From contig DF239875.1 of NCBI GenBank assembly GCA_000507305.1, forward strand, positions 92,229 to 156,228: a stretch of 64,000 bases of DNA. The letters are read 5' to 3'. The notes beneath the pieces were generated by a model. That model was given only the letters and a program-made list of their open reading frames with translations. It was not told where the DNA came from and did not search any database. A program made the position numbers and the translations under genes. The DNA is from Breviolum minutum Mf 1.05b.01 (lineage: Eukaryota > Sar > Dinophyceae > Suessiales > Symbiodiniaceae). Below, piece after piece: positions 11,104-22,189 of the stretch; positions within the stretch are counted from its first letter, which is position 1, and every line of letters begins with the position of its first letter.

Positions 11104-11820
11104 TCACCCATCATTCAAAGTGGATCTATACTTGGTTGATTGGCCCGTTTTTTTGTATCAGGATCCCTTCTTAACATGTCATGGATTCCACTCACATCAT
11201 TCGGGGCTTCCCGGGCCACACCTGTCATGTGTTGGTTGATAAACTTGGTGTATAGGTGAAGAAACTTGGTGGTTTCCGTTCAACCCTAGAAAAACCTATA
11301 AACCTGAAAGGGGGTGAAATCACGAAACAAATGGGCATATGACTATAGAATAGTGTTGATGAATATCTTGCAAACTTGAATGAATTTGATATGATGTGGT
11401 TTGTTTTTGGCGTCTTTGTGTTAGTCGTTTGCTAACCCTGAACCCTGCATAGGAATAATGAAAAGGGTCACATTGATACTGTTGATTCACAAAGGCAGCG
11501 ACAAGAATCATTGTGGAAGTCTTGAACCCTGGTTGCTTAGTTTGCACAGGAGGTTGCAATACTACCTCAATATAGATCATCGTAAGCCAGTATTATGCAG
11601 GCTCCCTATTCACCAATCAGGATATCATGGAGTGTAACATGGCTTTCCTTTACCCTGTTCGTCTCATATCTTGGAAGGATACCCTACCTTTGTCTTGAAA
11701 GACGCACCTTTTACCCAGAAAATATTTCAACATAGCTGATTTCCACTACCAACAGTTCAAAAACAAATCAAGCAATCAAACTATATATTGATTGTATATA
11801 TATATATATCTAATCAAAGA

Positions 11821-11955
11821 TCTCGTCAGTTCCTGTAAAAGGCCATGAAGAAACCTCCATCCAAAATCCCTTCCGCCCCGTGGCGGGAACCCCAGGATTC
11901 GCGCGACGATGCAAGATGTCCCGAAGGTCTCCGAGGTGCTTCGGTGGGTTTTTTT
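11821..11955 (+). repeat. Copy of a GC-rich repeat shared with 21.57 kb
   Basis: GATCTCGTCAGTTCCTGTAA AAGGCC and the following 40 bases match 21570-21630, each time just after a (TA)n run. One frame of both copies gives TSIQNP followed by RP. The rest differs. It may be part of a retroelement or a dispersed gene fragment; I cannot tell which. Confidence 0.55.
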
Positions 11956-12274
11956 TGAGCCGAAAAATCGTGAAAAACACATGGGGTGAAATGTATGGGT
12001 GATGGGTAGTAGTGTTTAAATATCGGATGGATGAAACTCACCATTTGTATGTATCAATAAACCCATTTATATGTATCAATCACCATTTGTGATGAAAAAT
12101 TGGTTATGTGTAACAATGGTATCAATTACCCTTGGGTTCCTACATCGGTGTTTTTTCAACCAAGAAATATATGGAACTTTGGAACAAAATGTTGAAGGTG
12201 GATGGAAGATGTTTCCTTTGGACCAAGGGGCGATGTTCAGGTGAGCCACAAAAGACACCCGGCCTTACTTTCCA

Positions 12275-12370
12275 TTGAATCCTGGTTGGGGGGAGGCTTA
12301 TAATGGGTTATTATAATTTTCCCATAACTGGGTAGTATAATACCCTATATACCCTAAACAGCCAGGGTTT
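12275..12370. repeat. Family E element
   Basis: ATCCTGGTTGGGGGGAGG through CCCTAAACAGCCAGGGTT. The ends pair, and the centre carries TTATAATGGG / CCCATAA. Confidence 0.6.
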
Positions 12371-12769
12371 TTTTCATTGCTCAGGTGGAGTAGATTTGGA
12401 GGAATCTTAGACTCATTTGGTAAATAAGCGTGATCTGACCCAAGGGTGCCGATTAAAGCCTATAAGAGATGGTGAATTGACACCCATTGTGGCACCCCTT
12501 TGAAGGTGCTGGTCTATACTCTTTGAGGCTATTTTTCTGGGAGCCAACTGGCTTTCTTTTTTTATAGAAGACTATGTTGAACTAATATTTCACACCGTGT
12601 TTCACCCTCCACCAATGATTGCTGGGTGTTTTTTGTTGGTGCTTTACGAGAAAGAAAAGATCCCGGTGACTCTTCGCCAATAGCATTCCTGGATTCCAAT
12701 TCTGGCCGCACAAAAGGCGGAGAGATGGACCATTTGAGGTGGAGGTTAACATACTCCTGATGGCAACCA

Positions 12770-12880
12770 GAAATCCGGAAAACTCACCAGTTGAGGGAAA
12801 GGTAGTTGAAATCCCATTATTTTCGTTCGGTTTTAGCACCATCCAAACGGTGGTGATCGCCGGATTTATTCCATCAACAG
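12770..12880 (+). repeat. Family C element
   Basis: It carries AGAAATCCGGAAAACTCACC, AGTTGAGG and the right end CGCCGGATTTATTCCATC AACAG. The left TIR is degraded. Confidence 0.7.
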
Positions 12881-12929
12881 TACTGTACACCCTCAGAAAA
12901 CTCAAAAAAGAACATTGCCTGATTCGCAG

Positions 12930-12960
12930 AAGATTTTGTCCATCAACGTGGATCAGTCTG
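12930..12960 (+). CDS. Small exon, probable penultimate exon of the first gene
   Basis: It follows CTGATTCGCAG and ends before GTTTAATA. It reads KILSINVDQS plus one base. The pattern (hydrophobic strand, then NVDQSG) resembles a beta-propeller turn and suits the WD40-like exons at 10 kb. The phase joins the exon at 13055. Confidence 0.45.
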
Positions 12961-13054
12961 GTTTAATATTACAGTTTATAGACGTTTATAGCTAGTTTCA
13001 TGTTTTTTTAAGAGGGGGTGGTAAACTCATCACTATACCCATGTTTCCTATCAG

Positions 13055-13119
13055 GTCCTTTCGTTGAGTGCTCCAGAGCAGTTTCATCTTTGGCAGCAAG
13101 AAGTGTCTCGGCGGCTTGA
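13055..13119 (+). CDS. Probable terminal exon of the first gene
   Basis: It follows CCTATCAG and joins in phase to 12960, reading PFVECSRAVSSLAARSVSAA and then TGA. A different frame (APEQFHLWQQEVSRRLDGIR) is also open through the same bases, so the termination is not certain. Confidence 0.4.
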
Positions 13120-13569
13120 TGGGATCCGGTCAACCTACCCCCTAGCGTACTTGTACCCCCCCAGAAATCAGGGGTTTTTCATTTTCGGCCTTATTAAGGG
13201 AAACCAATGAGTAATTGAATATGGCACAGTCCCTACATATTGGTTTATAAGATTTATCCGGACCTTGTACCAACCTACCTTTTTGGTATCTGTGCCATAC
13301 CTTAAGGTAACATGTTACATTTTGTTTTTTGCTACCAACACCCCAAACAAACACCTTGAAGAAAAAAGATGTGGAGGCGTTGGATTCCTCAGGCAGTCCT
13401 TTGTGTTGTTTCATATATTTTATGTACTATACATATATATATATATACCCTGGGCTTCACCCACCATTCAAATAATGTTTTTTCCCCAATTTCGATGATT
13501 AAAATCCTTAGGTAATCAATGGTGGTTATATTAACACCCATTGTTTTAATGGTGGTTGGAATCCCAGGG

Positions 13570-13716
13570 TATATGTATATATCCCTAAGAATCCAAACCC
13601 ATTTCTAGAGTAGGATTGAGGGTTCCAATGCCAATCCTATCGAAAAGAATAAAAATGGATCGGTATAATCCCTTTCTTAGGCCTAGGACATAAAAACGGA
13701 TTCTTAGGGTATATTT
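13570..13716. repeat. Hairpin element with CCTAAGAATCC ends
   Basis: ATATATCCCTAAGAATCC pairs with GGATTCTTAGGGTATAT. Related half-sites occur at 6180-6215 and 14205-14285. Confidence 0.65.
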
Positions 13717-13976
13717 ATTTTGCGTGTGTTGTGTTATTGTTTTTTTTGGTTCACGACTCATCTATCCTTGCATCCATTTTGCCAGTTCGCTTCTAAAAAA
13801 GTTCTGCTATAGTATTTGTTTGGAATAGAAGAGGATTTTGTGAAAATGCTCTACCACAGGAAATATATGGAGGATTGGTGTGAAAAGTCTGTCTGGGGAA
13901 ATATTTGGGCTCCAACAGGTGATTATTGGATGATCCGGGGGGTGGGAACTTAGCATAGTTTAGCCATATGCACATA

Positions 13977-14074
13977 CTCATAGGATCCATGTATGGTATA
14001 TTTACCTACATTTACCGTTTACCATTAAAATCAACCAAATGTAGGTGAATATACCATACATGGATCCTTAGGGC
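13977..14074. repeat. Family B palindromic element
   Basis: CATAGGATCCATGTATGGTA pairs with TACCATACATGGATCCTTA. The inner ACCTACATTTACC is mirrored by AAATGTAGGTGAA. Confidence 0.9.
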
Positions 14075-15598
14075 ATATGATTAAGAATCCTCATCTTCAA
14101 GATACCGTTAATTACATTTAATTTCAGAATCAAAGGCGATTTCCCTCAAACAACATGTTGTCAACTGATGGGTTGGTTCGTTAAACATATTTGTAGTCTT
14201 TAGATATCCTTAAGGATCCGTTTCTATGTCCGTTTTGAAAGGGATTTCCCCTATATTCCTATTCTTTTCGGATTGGATTGGAACTGGCGAGGTTGGGTTC
14301 AAAGACAACCCGGCACCCGCGACAACCTGAGCCCTCATTGGTTTTGGATGCAACAAAAAGACGTGGTGCTGCAATTGATGCTGTTTAAGAAATAAGAACG
14401 GTTGGTGGGTTGTTAAATCTTCACATGTGTGTTTTTTCTAGTAACTTCCATCTATGTAACTTCTATCCTTAATCAGCATGAACCCTGAGCTTTATTGATG
14501 GGTAATGTCAAACATTGGCACCGCTCCCAAGAAAGAAAGGATCGTTATTATAGTCTTACAAAATCGCTCACTCTACCATCAAGAAATGTAAGTATACGTA
14601 CAAACTCTTTGTGACTCTGTGAAAGTCATCTAACATCAAAATTGATAGTTCTTAGTTTTCCTTGTAAACAGCATCGAAGTGAATATAATAATATAATATA
14701 AATGATAAAGTTCGGATTTCCGGAAAGTCTCTCAAGTGAGCCAGCCTTTGTTCCGTACTTGGATTGTGAGTAACAAGGAGAGCTTGAGAAACCTGGAGTT
14801 TAGTTGAATCTGGGGGACGGGACCTGACAATTGAGATAGGATTTCAAATTTAGGAATTTTGGATGTCTAGTTAGGATCAACAGTTTTTGTGTTAGGGTCT
14901 ACTAGTCATTGATCCTAAGTTCTAGGACATCCCAGTACCCTGATATTCATAGCGATTTATTACGTTGCCATTATTTAAAACCCCCACCTGAAGTAGTCCG
15001 CATTTTCATGGTTTCATGGGCGGGGATCACGTGGCGCAGGTGGGTCACCCCAGTTTGTAAGAAAGTAAAGATCCAACTACCCTCCCTGAAACTAATAGAT
15101 CTAATAGCTCGCCCATGAAAATCAACATCTTTCCTGGTAAATACTATCAAAATTAGGTGGATTTTCCAGCCAGCTATGTTAGTTTACGACATTTGCGACG
15201 GAGTGTATACAAACTTGGAAGATTTTGACTTAAGGGGTCGTTACATCCCAGCTTTGGTGCAGCAAACCTATTGTTTTTATTTCCTAATGACGCAGACCCG
15301 ATAATTTCGATAGACCTTACAGTACTTGTGGGGTGCTGAGACAGGTACTAAACAAGAAAGCATTGCGGAGTTTTTTTGGAGGAAATCACCACCAATGGGT
15401 ATCTTGGTTATGTTTTTTGTTTTTATGTTGGTACCATAGATGTCTCCTTTTTTGCGGGATAGCATTCATATTACTGTATATGACTGACTCTGCTTAACTG
15501 TTGAAAAAATAACTTGAACTCCAACCAACCAACCAGCCAACCAACCAACCAAACAATGACAATCATTAAGTGAAAACCCACGGGTTTTGGAACATCAG

Positions 15599-15654
15599 CT
15601 TTTAACTCCAAAACCAGTGGAGAGAAAATGCTTCTGGTATCAACCATTGAAGAG
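15599..15654 (+). CDS. ABC1K exon: ...MLLVSTIEE
   Basis: It ends KMLLVSTIEE, followed by GTTCTGGG. With the next exon it gives TIEEDLGLKV, the family's usual lead-in to the Ala-rich loop. The start could be 15599 or 15618 (two AG sites). The bases around the 3' end (GAGGTTCTGGGT) recur almost exactly at the start of the next exon (GAGGATCTGGGT). Confidence 0.75.
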
Positions 15655-15728
15655 GTTCTGGGTACCTCAAACCTTTTCGTGGAGCATCCCTTTATCCATG
15701 TTTTTTTGGTGAGATTTTGTTGGAGGAT

Positions 15729-15836
15729 TACCCTCCAGTAAACTAAGATAGCCCAAATCCCCATCTTTGTCTGGTAAATACCATCAAAATTGGGTGGATT
15801 CTCCAGCCAGCTATGTTAGTTTACGACGGAGTGTAC
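15729..15836. repeat. Family D hairpin element
   Basis: TACCCTCCAGTAAACTAAGA pairs with CTATGTTAGTTTACGACGGA. A related stretch at 15112-15215 shares ACTATCAAAATTAGGTGGA and TTTCCAGCCAGCTATG. Confidence 0.75.
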
Positions 15837-15870
15837 CTGACATATCTATCATGCTTGTCCCACATGTTAT

Positions 15871-15978
15871 CTAGGTGGTGGTTTCAAATATTTTTTAATA
15901 TTTTTTATATTCACCCCAATTTGGGGAAGATTCCCATTTTGACTCATATTTTTCTTATGGGTTGAATCCACCAACCAG
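15871..15978 (+). repeat. Family A TIR element with 4-bp target duplication
   Basis: It runs from CTAGGTGGTGGTTTCAA to TTGAATCCACCAACCAG, flanked by TTAT on both sides (15867-15870, 15979-15982). It lies inside the intron between the ABC1K exons ending at 15654 and starting at 16014, so it was inserted into a pre-existing intron or is part of a compound one. Confidence 0.9.
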
Positions 15979-16013
15979 TTATAGATTGTTACTGTCACCA
16001 CCGTTGCTGAGAG

Positions 16014-16088
16014 GATCTGGGTTTGAAAGTCAACGACCTCTTCGATGTCTTCGAGGAAGAACCCTTGGCGGCGGCTTCCATCGCACAG
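16014..16088 (+). CDS. ABC1K exon: Ala-rich loop
   Basis: This is a 25-codon phase-0 exon between GCTGAGAG and GTCAGC. It reads DLGLKVNDLFDVFEEEPLAA then ASIAQ. EEPLAAASIAQ is the Ala-rich nucleotide loop that replaces the Gly-rich loop of ordinary kinases and is a hallmark of the family. The last Q pairs with VH in the next exon (QVHAARL). Confidence 0.93.
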
Positions 16089-17137
16089 GTCAGCGAAATC
16101 GGGAAATCGACGTTTCCGCCCATAGCTCAATGCCACCCATAGGAAATTGTATCCCATACCATCCATGTATGGTATAATTACGGCCAGGCTAATTCGTTTT
16201 TTTGGGTACCTGTGGCAAGTACTTCGGGACCTTGGGCAAACGAAGGCGCCTGTGGGTATAATTACCTCCATTGAGAATGGTTGATTCTTCATGATAAATG
16301 TAGCTAGATACACAGTGGCCCATGGCATCCGTTATGTCTATGACATTGTCAGCTTTTTGGGAGGGAAGCTCGGTTCCAATGAAGTTTTTGGAGCCTCTAC
16401 CTGATGGGCCTTGTCAAGATCGACAAAAAAATATCTCAGGGTTTCAACTTCCCTTCAAAACCTCCCCGAGCAACCTTTGGTGATGGATATTTTTAGAATG
16501 GAAAATAGCAGGTGCGATAAATGTAGAGAGCTAAGGAATTGTGGGGATGTTCAAACAGTCTACTTTTCGTCAAACAAAGTACGTAAGAGTTTTAGCCCAA
16601 ATTACAACCTAACAAGTGAGGTGCGTGAAATCCGCCTGGGAGGGAGTTCATTATGCGACCCTCCTTACGTCAAGTTTTGTTTTCATGGTGGTTGCCCGTG
16701 TTTCTTGATGAAACCCTATTTGTTTCCATATTTGGCCGTGTTCAAATATGGTGAGTTTGTGGTGTTTCCGTAATTTTTCAAGCTCGGGATTTGATGATTT
16801 GGTGGAAAATTTGGGACCCAAAAAAACAGCAGCAATCCCCTGAAATCCGGTGAATCCCAGCCAATGAACCCCAACATTGAATCATACCTTTATTTTGTAT
16901 GACAATCCAGGATTCTTCTGGGATCTTGAACTTATACCCCCTTTTGGGGGGGATAAAATAAAAAAGTCCCTATACAAATGCGACAAATGATTTTAAGAGT
17001 GATTTGCCCTGAATTCAGTCGGTGTGTTGAATGTATTGTTTGGGGTTGATAAAAATCATCATGATCCCGTCGTTATTTTTCGTAGATATCTACGTGGAGT
17101 TGTCAATGAGTTGTCATCTATGAAGATCTCATGTCAG

Positions 17138-17173
17138 GTACATGCCGCGAGACTTCGTTCTGGAGAGCTTTGT
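17138..17173 (+). CDS. ABC1K exon: VHAARLRSGELC
   Basis: This is a 12-codon phase-0 exon after CATGTCAG, ending before GTCAGG. VHAARLRSGE is the typical strand and turn after the Ala-rich loop (family form QVHxAxLxxGxxVxVKV). Confidence 0.9.
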
Positions 17174-17403
17174 GTCAGGGTTGCTCAGTGGGGTTGGTAC
17201 ATGGTACGTGGATAGTGGATATGATGATGGCCAAGAAACGGCTAAAAAGCTGAAGCCATCACATCACTCTGTTTTTTTTCTTTGACTCGACTTGAGAAAT
17301 TCATCCAACCCAAAGTTTCCAATAAGTTGTCAGGGGCGTTCAGGCACTGTTTGTTTTGTTTTTTTGGTAGGGTTGGACTCCTCATGGGGTCCCAACTTGG
17401 CAG

Positions 17404-17439
17404 GTGGTGAAAGTCCTTCGTCCACGGGTTCGAGAACGT
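17404..17439 (+). CDS. ABC1K exon: VVKVLRP (ATP-site lysine)
   Basis: This is a 12-codon phase-0 exon after CTTGGCAG that reads VVKVLRPRVRER. The lysine matches the invariant ATP-binding lysine. The donor appears to be GC (GCCTTC). A trinucleotide CAA repeat begins about 10 bases into the intron. Confidence 0.92.
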
Positions 17440-17449
17440 GCCTTCGGCT

Positions 17450-17503
17450 CATCAACAACAGCAACAGCAACAACAACAACAACAACAGCAACAACAACAA
17501 CAA
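17450..17503. repeat. (CAA)n microsatellite in intron
   Basis: A run of CAA/CAG units sits just downstream of an ABC1K exon. Its Gln or Thr/Ala translation is not coding. Confidence 0.9.
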
Positions 17504-17882
17504 GTTTGTTCAAAATGGGAAAAGGATGGAAAAGGGGGAAACCGTTTTGCACGGGTGGGAGTCTGTTGAGGGGTGGATCCTGTTGATGGAATCCTAAGTC
17601 GTTGTGTCAAATTTGATAGGTCAAAATTTATGGAGCAGAACAGCATGTTTGTTGATGTGTTTTGTCAAGTCAAGTGAGGGAATAAGTCGCTATACATGGT
17701 TAAGACAGGGATGAAACTTCCCTCATTCACGATGTGAGACTAAACAATACTGTAGCAGAAGACACATATATTATTATATGGGCCTGAGGGGATCCAATGG
17801 TTACTTAGTTGAACTTTTCCTGATATACATGCGCAGATGCGGGCAACTTGTTAAGAAAACTGGTCAAACCGGTTTCCTTCAG

Positions 17883-17907
17883 GTTGATGCTGTCGAGGCC
17901 AAATTCT
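17883..17907 (+). CDS. ABC1K micro-exon: VDAVEAKF
   Basis: This 25-base exon follows TTCCTTCAG and ends before GTCAAC. It reads VDAVEAKF plus one base and continues RVRER from the preceding exon, matching the family's VRERVDAV helix. The one-base remainder fits the two-base start of the exon at 18488. Confidence 0.7.
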
Positions 17908-18018
17908 GTCAACAGTTGGAAGTAACAACAATCTACGCCAAAAAAGGTTGAAACATGGCCTGGGATATATAAAGTGATATCATAAAGGGTGAAATATCAA
18001 AATTTTGAAACTCCTCTG

Positions 18019-18106
18019 CCATCCATCGATGTATGGTATATTTACCTACATTTGGCTGATGTTTATGGTAAATGTAGGTAAATATATCATATATGGATGC
18101 TATGGG
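18019..18106. repeat. Family B palindromic element
   Basis: GATGTATGGTATATTTACCT is paired with AGGTAAATATATCATATATG. The loop holds GGCTGATGTTTATGG. Confidence 0.85.
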
Positions 18107-18487
18107 TTTTCCTTACTGCACTGTTTCATCCATGTTTACAAGGTCTGGTACCATGTGGGGATGGGTGTTTGTTTGAATCTTGAAAGATGTCCTGAGAAGG
18201 CCTAAACAGCATATCCTTTCTTGATTGATGGTTTTGAAATCCGGGGATCACCACCAGAGATGGTGCTAAAACCCATGGTAAACGAAAGGATGTTCACTAC
18301 CGACCGCAACTGGTACACTCGCCAAAACAAACATGTTCGCTCTGAAAATAGGCATTTTTTACCCCAAAAGGAAAAAAATCATCTTCCAACTACCAATTTT
18401 CAGATGCATTTGGTGTTAGTTTCAGGGAGGTATAGTAATCGCTGTCAGACTCGTGACGACCGTCAGGTTTAAACGTGGACTTTGCAG

Positions 18488-18555
18488 CAGCTACACTCTT
18501 GGCACGCTTCGCCGACTTGATCTTGGGCCAGGCAGTGGGCCAGGGAAGGGCACAG
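18488..18555 (+). CDS. ABC1K exon: LLARFADLILGQ
   Basis: It follows GACTTTGCAG and ends before GTCAAT. It reads ATLLARFADLILGQAVGQGR then AQ, an amphipathic helix as expected after the VAVK region. It starts with two bases and ends in phase 0. Confidence 0.8.
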
Positions 18556-18568
18556 GTCAATTTTTCAT

Positions 18569-18677
18569 TTAGGTAGTGGTTTCATGTTTTTTTCAAAATG
18601 TGCACCCTGATGTTTGGGGAAATGATTCAATTCAATTTGACTCATATTTTTCAAATGGGTTGAAAAAAAACAACTAG
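18569..18677 (+). repeat. Family A element
   Basis: It runs from TTAGGTAGTGGTTTCATG to GGGTTGAAAAAAAACAACTAG. The right TIR has decayed to an A run. It starts 14 bases after an ABC1K exon. Confidence 0.75.
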
Positions 18678-18728
18678 TGATTTTAATTTATTATGTCCAC
18701 TTCAACTTAATACAACCCATGATCCCTT

Positions 18729-18823
18729 ACCCTCCAGGAAACGAACATATCTTCCAGAAGGTACTTTTGAAGATGATTTTCCCTTTCCAATGGTGGGTCC
18801 CATGTGATTGTTCCTTGGAGGTG
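18729..18823. repeat. Family D-like hairpin element
   Basis: TACCCTCCAGGAAACGAACA is partly mirrored by TTGTTCCTTGGAGG. The core TTTTGAAGATGATTTTCC is shared with copies at 24.65 and 57.13 kb. Confidence 0.65.
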
Positions 18824-18874
18824 TAAAATCCAAACCTTCACAAACTAATATCAATTGAGCACTGAAGTGAAAAA

Positions 18875-19015
18875 CCTTGGTTGTTTATAGGGTATTTGCT
18901 GGAGATGAAATGCTACCCAGGTCATAATATGGGGATTCTAAAAAACCATTGTAAGGATCCCGTCATGAACCAACCAACCGGCGGTATGATGGAAAGTAAT
19001 AAGGGCTTTTTTCGT
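18875..19015. repeat. Family E element
   Basis: ACCTTGGTTGTTTATAGGG through AACCAACCGGCGGTATGATG and GGGCTTTTTTCGTGGC, matching the organisation of the copies at 3.1 and 37 kb. Confidence 0.65.
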
Positions 19016-19278
19016 GGCTCAATTTGTTGTTGTTGCTGATTTTGTTTGGTTTAGGCACAACCGAGGTTTGGTCCATATCCAGATTTCAGGGATTCCCAAA
19101 GGTCCCAGTTTAGGAATACAAAGATGTCCCAAAAAAAACAGTAGATTCACAAGATTTCAGGCATTTTGGGTATCTTGAAGCATGTTTTGGATGTTTTTGG
19201 TACTTGATTTGGAAAGTTCTTTCAATATTGTTCAGAGTTGTTTCCAGCTTCCAGTCATCGTTTGTTGATTTTCTGCAG

Positions 19279-19326
19279 GACGTGGTTCTACAGCTCGTCA
19301 GCTCCAACTTGGCCTCCTGCGTCGAG
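19279..19326 (+). CDS. Probable ABC1K exon: DVVLQLVSSNLASCVE
   Basis: This is a 16-codon phase-0 exon after TTTCTGCAG, ending before GTTTTC. The helix-like sequence DVVLQLVSSNLASCVE and the matching phase on both sides argue for inclusion. Other frames are also open here, so this is less secure than the core exons. Confidence 0.55.
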
Positions 19327-19944
19327 GTTTTCGGAAGTTTCCGTTTCGGGTTTCTGGAGGGTTTCGAGGTGACGTGGATCCAGGGCCCCATGGAGAGGAT
19401 CCATGGGATGAACGGTATATTTACCTTATAGGATAGATATGTGCCAGGGTCGATCAACTCCGTATATTGAGGGATTAAACTCATCCCACCTTACAAAATG
19501 GGAATCCTTTTAATTGGGTATATAAAAACCCTACATAAGAAATTGGTTGATTTTCCCATACCGGATCTATAAAAGAAAACAACAAGTTGATCGACCTCAT
19601 GGCACATATGACCTCATATGACCTCATATGAACATAAAAATGGTATCCATAGGATCCAGATCCAGGGCCTATAGAAGATTCCTTCGATTTTTGCGACCTT
19701 TTTTTGGGGGGATAGTTTAGATGACTTTTTCGACCTCAAAGGTTGGTTGTTGGTTGGAAAGGTGATCTCCAAGGTTTGGGGATCAAGGAAAAGGTCACGG
19801 CGACCGGTCATCAATCACCTGGTGGTTGATTTTGATGGTTAATATAGACAAATTATACCATACATGGGGATCCTTTGGGCAAGGATTTTTTTACCATACA
19901 AAAATCGTAGTTCACCACTTTGAATCAAATTCCGTTTTTCATAG

Positions 19945-20015
19945 CTTGGGGTTGGCCAAAAATGGGGCCCCTTTCGGCTGGACTATAGCTGGCTTGAGCC
20001 GAATAGCCACGAAAG
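19945..20015 (+). CDS. Probable ABC1K exon: LDYSWLEPNSHE
   Basis: It follows TTTTTCATAG and reads LGVGQKWGPFRLDYSWLEPN then SHE plus two bases. LDYSWLEPN suits the segment before the ECD helix. The apparent donor is GA (GAAGGTCG), and the phase fits both neighbours. An overlapping frame (LGLAKNGAPFGWTIAGLSRI) is also open. Confidence 0.5.
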
Positions 20016-20566
20016 GAAGGTCGGCTGGACGTGTTTCTTTCAGGTTGGTGAAGGACGTCCTAGTTTGTCCAGAAGGATGTTTGTTCCTTCGGTTTTCTGA
20101 TGCTAAAAGTAATGATGAGAGTTTGTCATCCTTTCCCCAGCAGCATCATATACATGCATATAATATATAAATGATTATTCAAAACAAGATGCCAATGATC
20201 CAACAACCGAAATATGACATTCCAGACATGGTCATTTGCCTTTGCCCAATTCTAAGAGCAGTCAAATGGTCAGAATCCAACAAGGGAGGGATAGGGAGGG
20301 GAGGGTGCAGACTCAGAGACGCCCAATCCTGAAGAACCGGTGATGTGTGCTGTTGTTTTTGTTTGACATTGTCAAGCACTGTTTACACAATGACTTAATA
20401 TATCTTAATATGGCCCCTCCGATTTACTTCTACATCCCAGAAACGAAATCTTTAATGGTATCCTATCATTTTGTATAGTTATACAGAGTGATGTATCAGA
20501 TGTGTATAAGAAACTGAACCCTTTGACTACACTTGGTTTCTTGCTAGAGTTAACGTATGTTGGCAG

Positions 20567-20675
20567 GTCCATGGTAAAGCACAAACGCTGCCCACAGGAG
20601 CTGCGCACGGCAGTCATGGCAGAGTGCGATTTGTCGGTGGAACGGCAGAACATCGAGGAGCCGTTTGATGACCTC
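20567..20675 (+). CDS. ABC1K exon: MAECDLSVERQN helix
   Basis: It follows GTTGGCAG and reads SMVKHKRCPQELRTAVMAEC then DLSVERQNIEEPFDDL. ELxxxVMAECDLSVERQN matches the family's conserved E-x-D...E-x-x-N helix. The end is set by phase at a GA donor (GATGAAGG); a GT seven bases later would break the frame with the next exon. Confidence 0.85.
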
Positions 20676-20705
20676 GATGAAGGTTGGAGTAGCAACAATT
20701 TCGAC

Positions 20706-20829
20706 CAATGTCATGAGAACCTAAGGTCTTATTAAGGGAAACCAATGGTTAATAGTCCCTTAATAAGGCCTTATTTCTTGGGGGGGGGGGTGTCCTTTTT
20801 AGGGGTCCCCTTAGGTTCTCATGACAATG
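20706..20829. repeat. Nested hairpin directly after an ABC1K exon
   Basis: The 21-base arms beginning CAATGTCATGAGAACC and ending GGTTCTCATGACAATG have one mismatch. Inside is a second palindrome, CTTATTAAGGGA...TCCCTTAATAAGG, and then a run of G. It is near the 5' end of a 3.4-kb intron. Confidence 0.85.
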
Positions 20830-21330
20830 TTGAGATAAATGTTATGTATGTCTACTCTTGAATATTGGTACATGCATCCGGAGGATATATTTGTTGAGTG
20901 ATTAGTTATCAATGTCATATTCAATTGATGTACAAACCCTGGTTCACATGTCCATTGGTATTATTGCTTTTGATACAATATGACTATATGTGCATGGTGA
21001 GTATGACTAGGGTTCCATCATGTCAAGACATGTGTAGTAGCAACAAAGCTTTTCTTCTCAAATTTGATACACCTCCAGACGCGAACTGCGGATAATGCCT
21101 TTAAATTTTGACCCAAAAGGGAAAGGAGCGTCTTTGAAGTACGCTTTTCCTGTATATATATATATAATATATATATATATATTTACTCTTGAGAGTAAGT
21201 TTCAGTAGATTCAAGGAGAGTTTCCTTTAAAACCAGATGAGTTCCTTTTTGAGGGATATGAACAAAAATGCAAGACGAGGCCATGCACTATATGCAAATC
21301 ATATGGCACTTCTGTGCTCAGAATTTACAC

Positions 21331-21446
21331 CCCCTAAAACTAACATAGCCCCTGAAAATGGATGGTTGGAAGAGGAAATTTATACATTTTCCTTTTGGGA
21401 TGACCTTTTTTCAGGGGCGCAAACTGTTAGTTTCAGGGAGGGTATT
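21331..21446. repeat. Family D hairpin element
   Basis: CCCTAAAACTAACATAGCCC and CTGAAAATGGATGGTTGGA on the left are mirrored by TTTTTTCAGGGG and CTGTTAGTTTCAGGGAGGG. Confidence 0.8.
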
Positions 21447-21569
21447 GATTATATAGAATGGTGGTACCCCCAAATCATCCATTTTAATAGGGTTTTCCAT
21501 TATAAACCATCCATTTTGGGGTACCTCTATTTTTGAAAACACCCATGTATATATATATATATATAGCAA

Positions 21570-22100
21570 GATCTTGTCAGTTCCTATAAAAGGCCATGAA
21601 GAAAAACCTCCATCCAAAACCCAAGCCGCCCCGCCGTGGCGGCTGTGGACCCCTCAGGCTCAAACAGTGCGGGGACCGCCTTGACGTCTTGGAGTGGGTT
21701 TGAGCACAAACAAATACCAGGAAGCGAACTTCGTGAAAGGGCGGCAGCAGACAAAAGGCACAAGAACTCAGTGCGGGCAAGCGGTCCACGCCAGGCCATT
21801 GCGGAACGATTTGTACTTAAGGGACTGGTGGAATGGGTCCGGAAGGACAGGTCTGGGGCCTTCAATTTGGTTCTGGTCGCTGGAGAGCCCAGCCGCCTTG
21901 TGCATGATTTGGTGCGTAAAGAGTTCAATTGGCCCCTTTTTGTCCTTTCCAAACTGGACAATGCCCCAGCCAAGAGTGTACAAATTTACCCCGACAGAGG
22001 CCCACTCCAAAGAAAAGGAAAAGGCAAAGGGAGGGCAAAGGGTAAAGGGAAAGGCAAGGGTGGCAGAGTCAAAGGGAAACAAGCACAAGAAGATGACTAA
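21570..22100 (+). other. Open reading frame nested in an ABC1K intron
   Basis: From 21600 a frame is open to a stop at 22098, with no clear ATG. It reads through IAERFVLKGLVEWVRK, DRSGAFNLVLVAGEPSRLVH and DLVRKEFNWPLFVLSKLD to a Lys/Gly-rich tail (KGKGKGRAKGKGKGKGG). GC content is higher than the surrounding intron. Its first 50 bases match 11821-11870. It could be a retroelement or retrocopy fragment, or a nested gene. I do not recognise the protein. A second frame is also long, so the reading is tentative. Confidence 0.45.
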
Positions 22101-22189
22101 GGCGCGACCGTTTGGGCAGTCAAAAAGAATGACCCAGGTAAGACAGCTTTGAGTAGTGCACCTCCCAATCAACACCAACGCATCAATAC

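Noticed and set aside
15520..15552. Regular CCAACCAACC spacing as a CRISPR-like array
   Set aside because: It is a simple tetranucleotide repeat; no repeat-spacer structure occurs anywhere in the window.
16411..16773. A 120-codon open frame with CDKCRELRNC
   Set aside because: It lies wholly inside an ABC1K intron, has no ATG at its start, is AT-rich like the intron, and shows no splice-bounded GC island. Kept only as a possible chance frame.
21580..21595. TATAAAAGG as a TATA box
   Set aside because: It is part of a dispersed repeat shared with 11.8 kb (where it reads TGTAAAAGG), so it is not evidence of a promoter.
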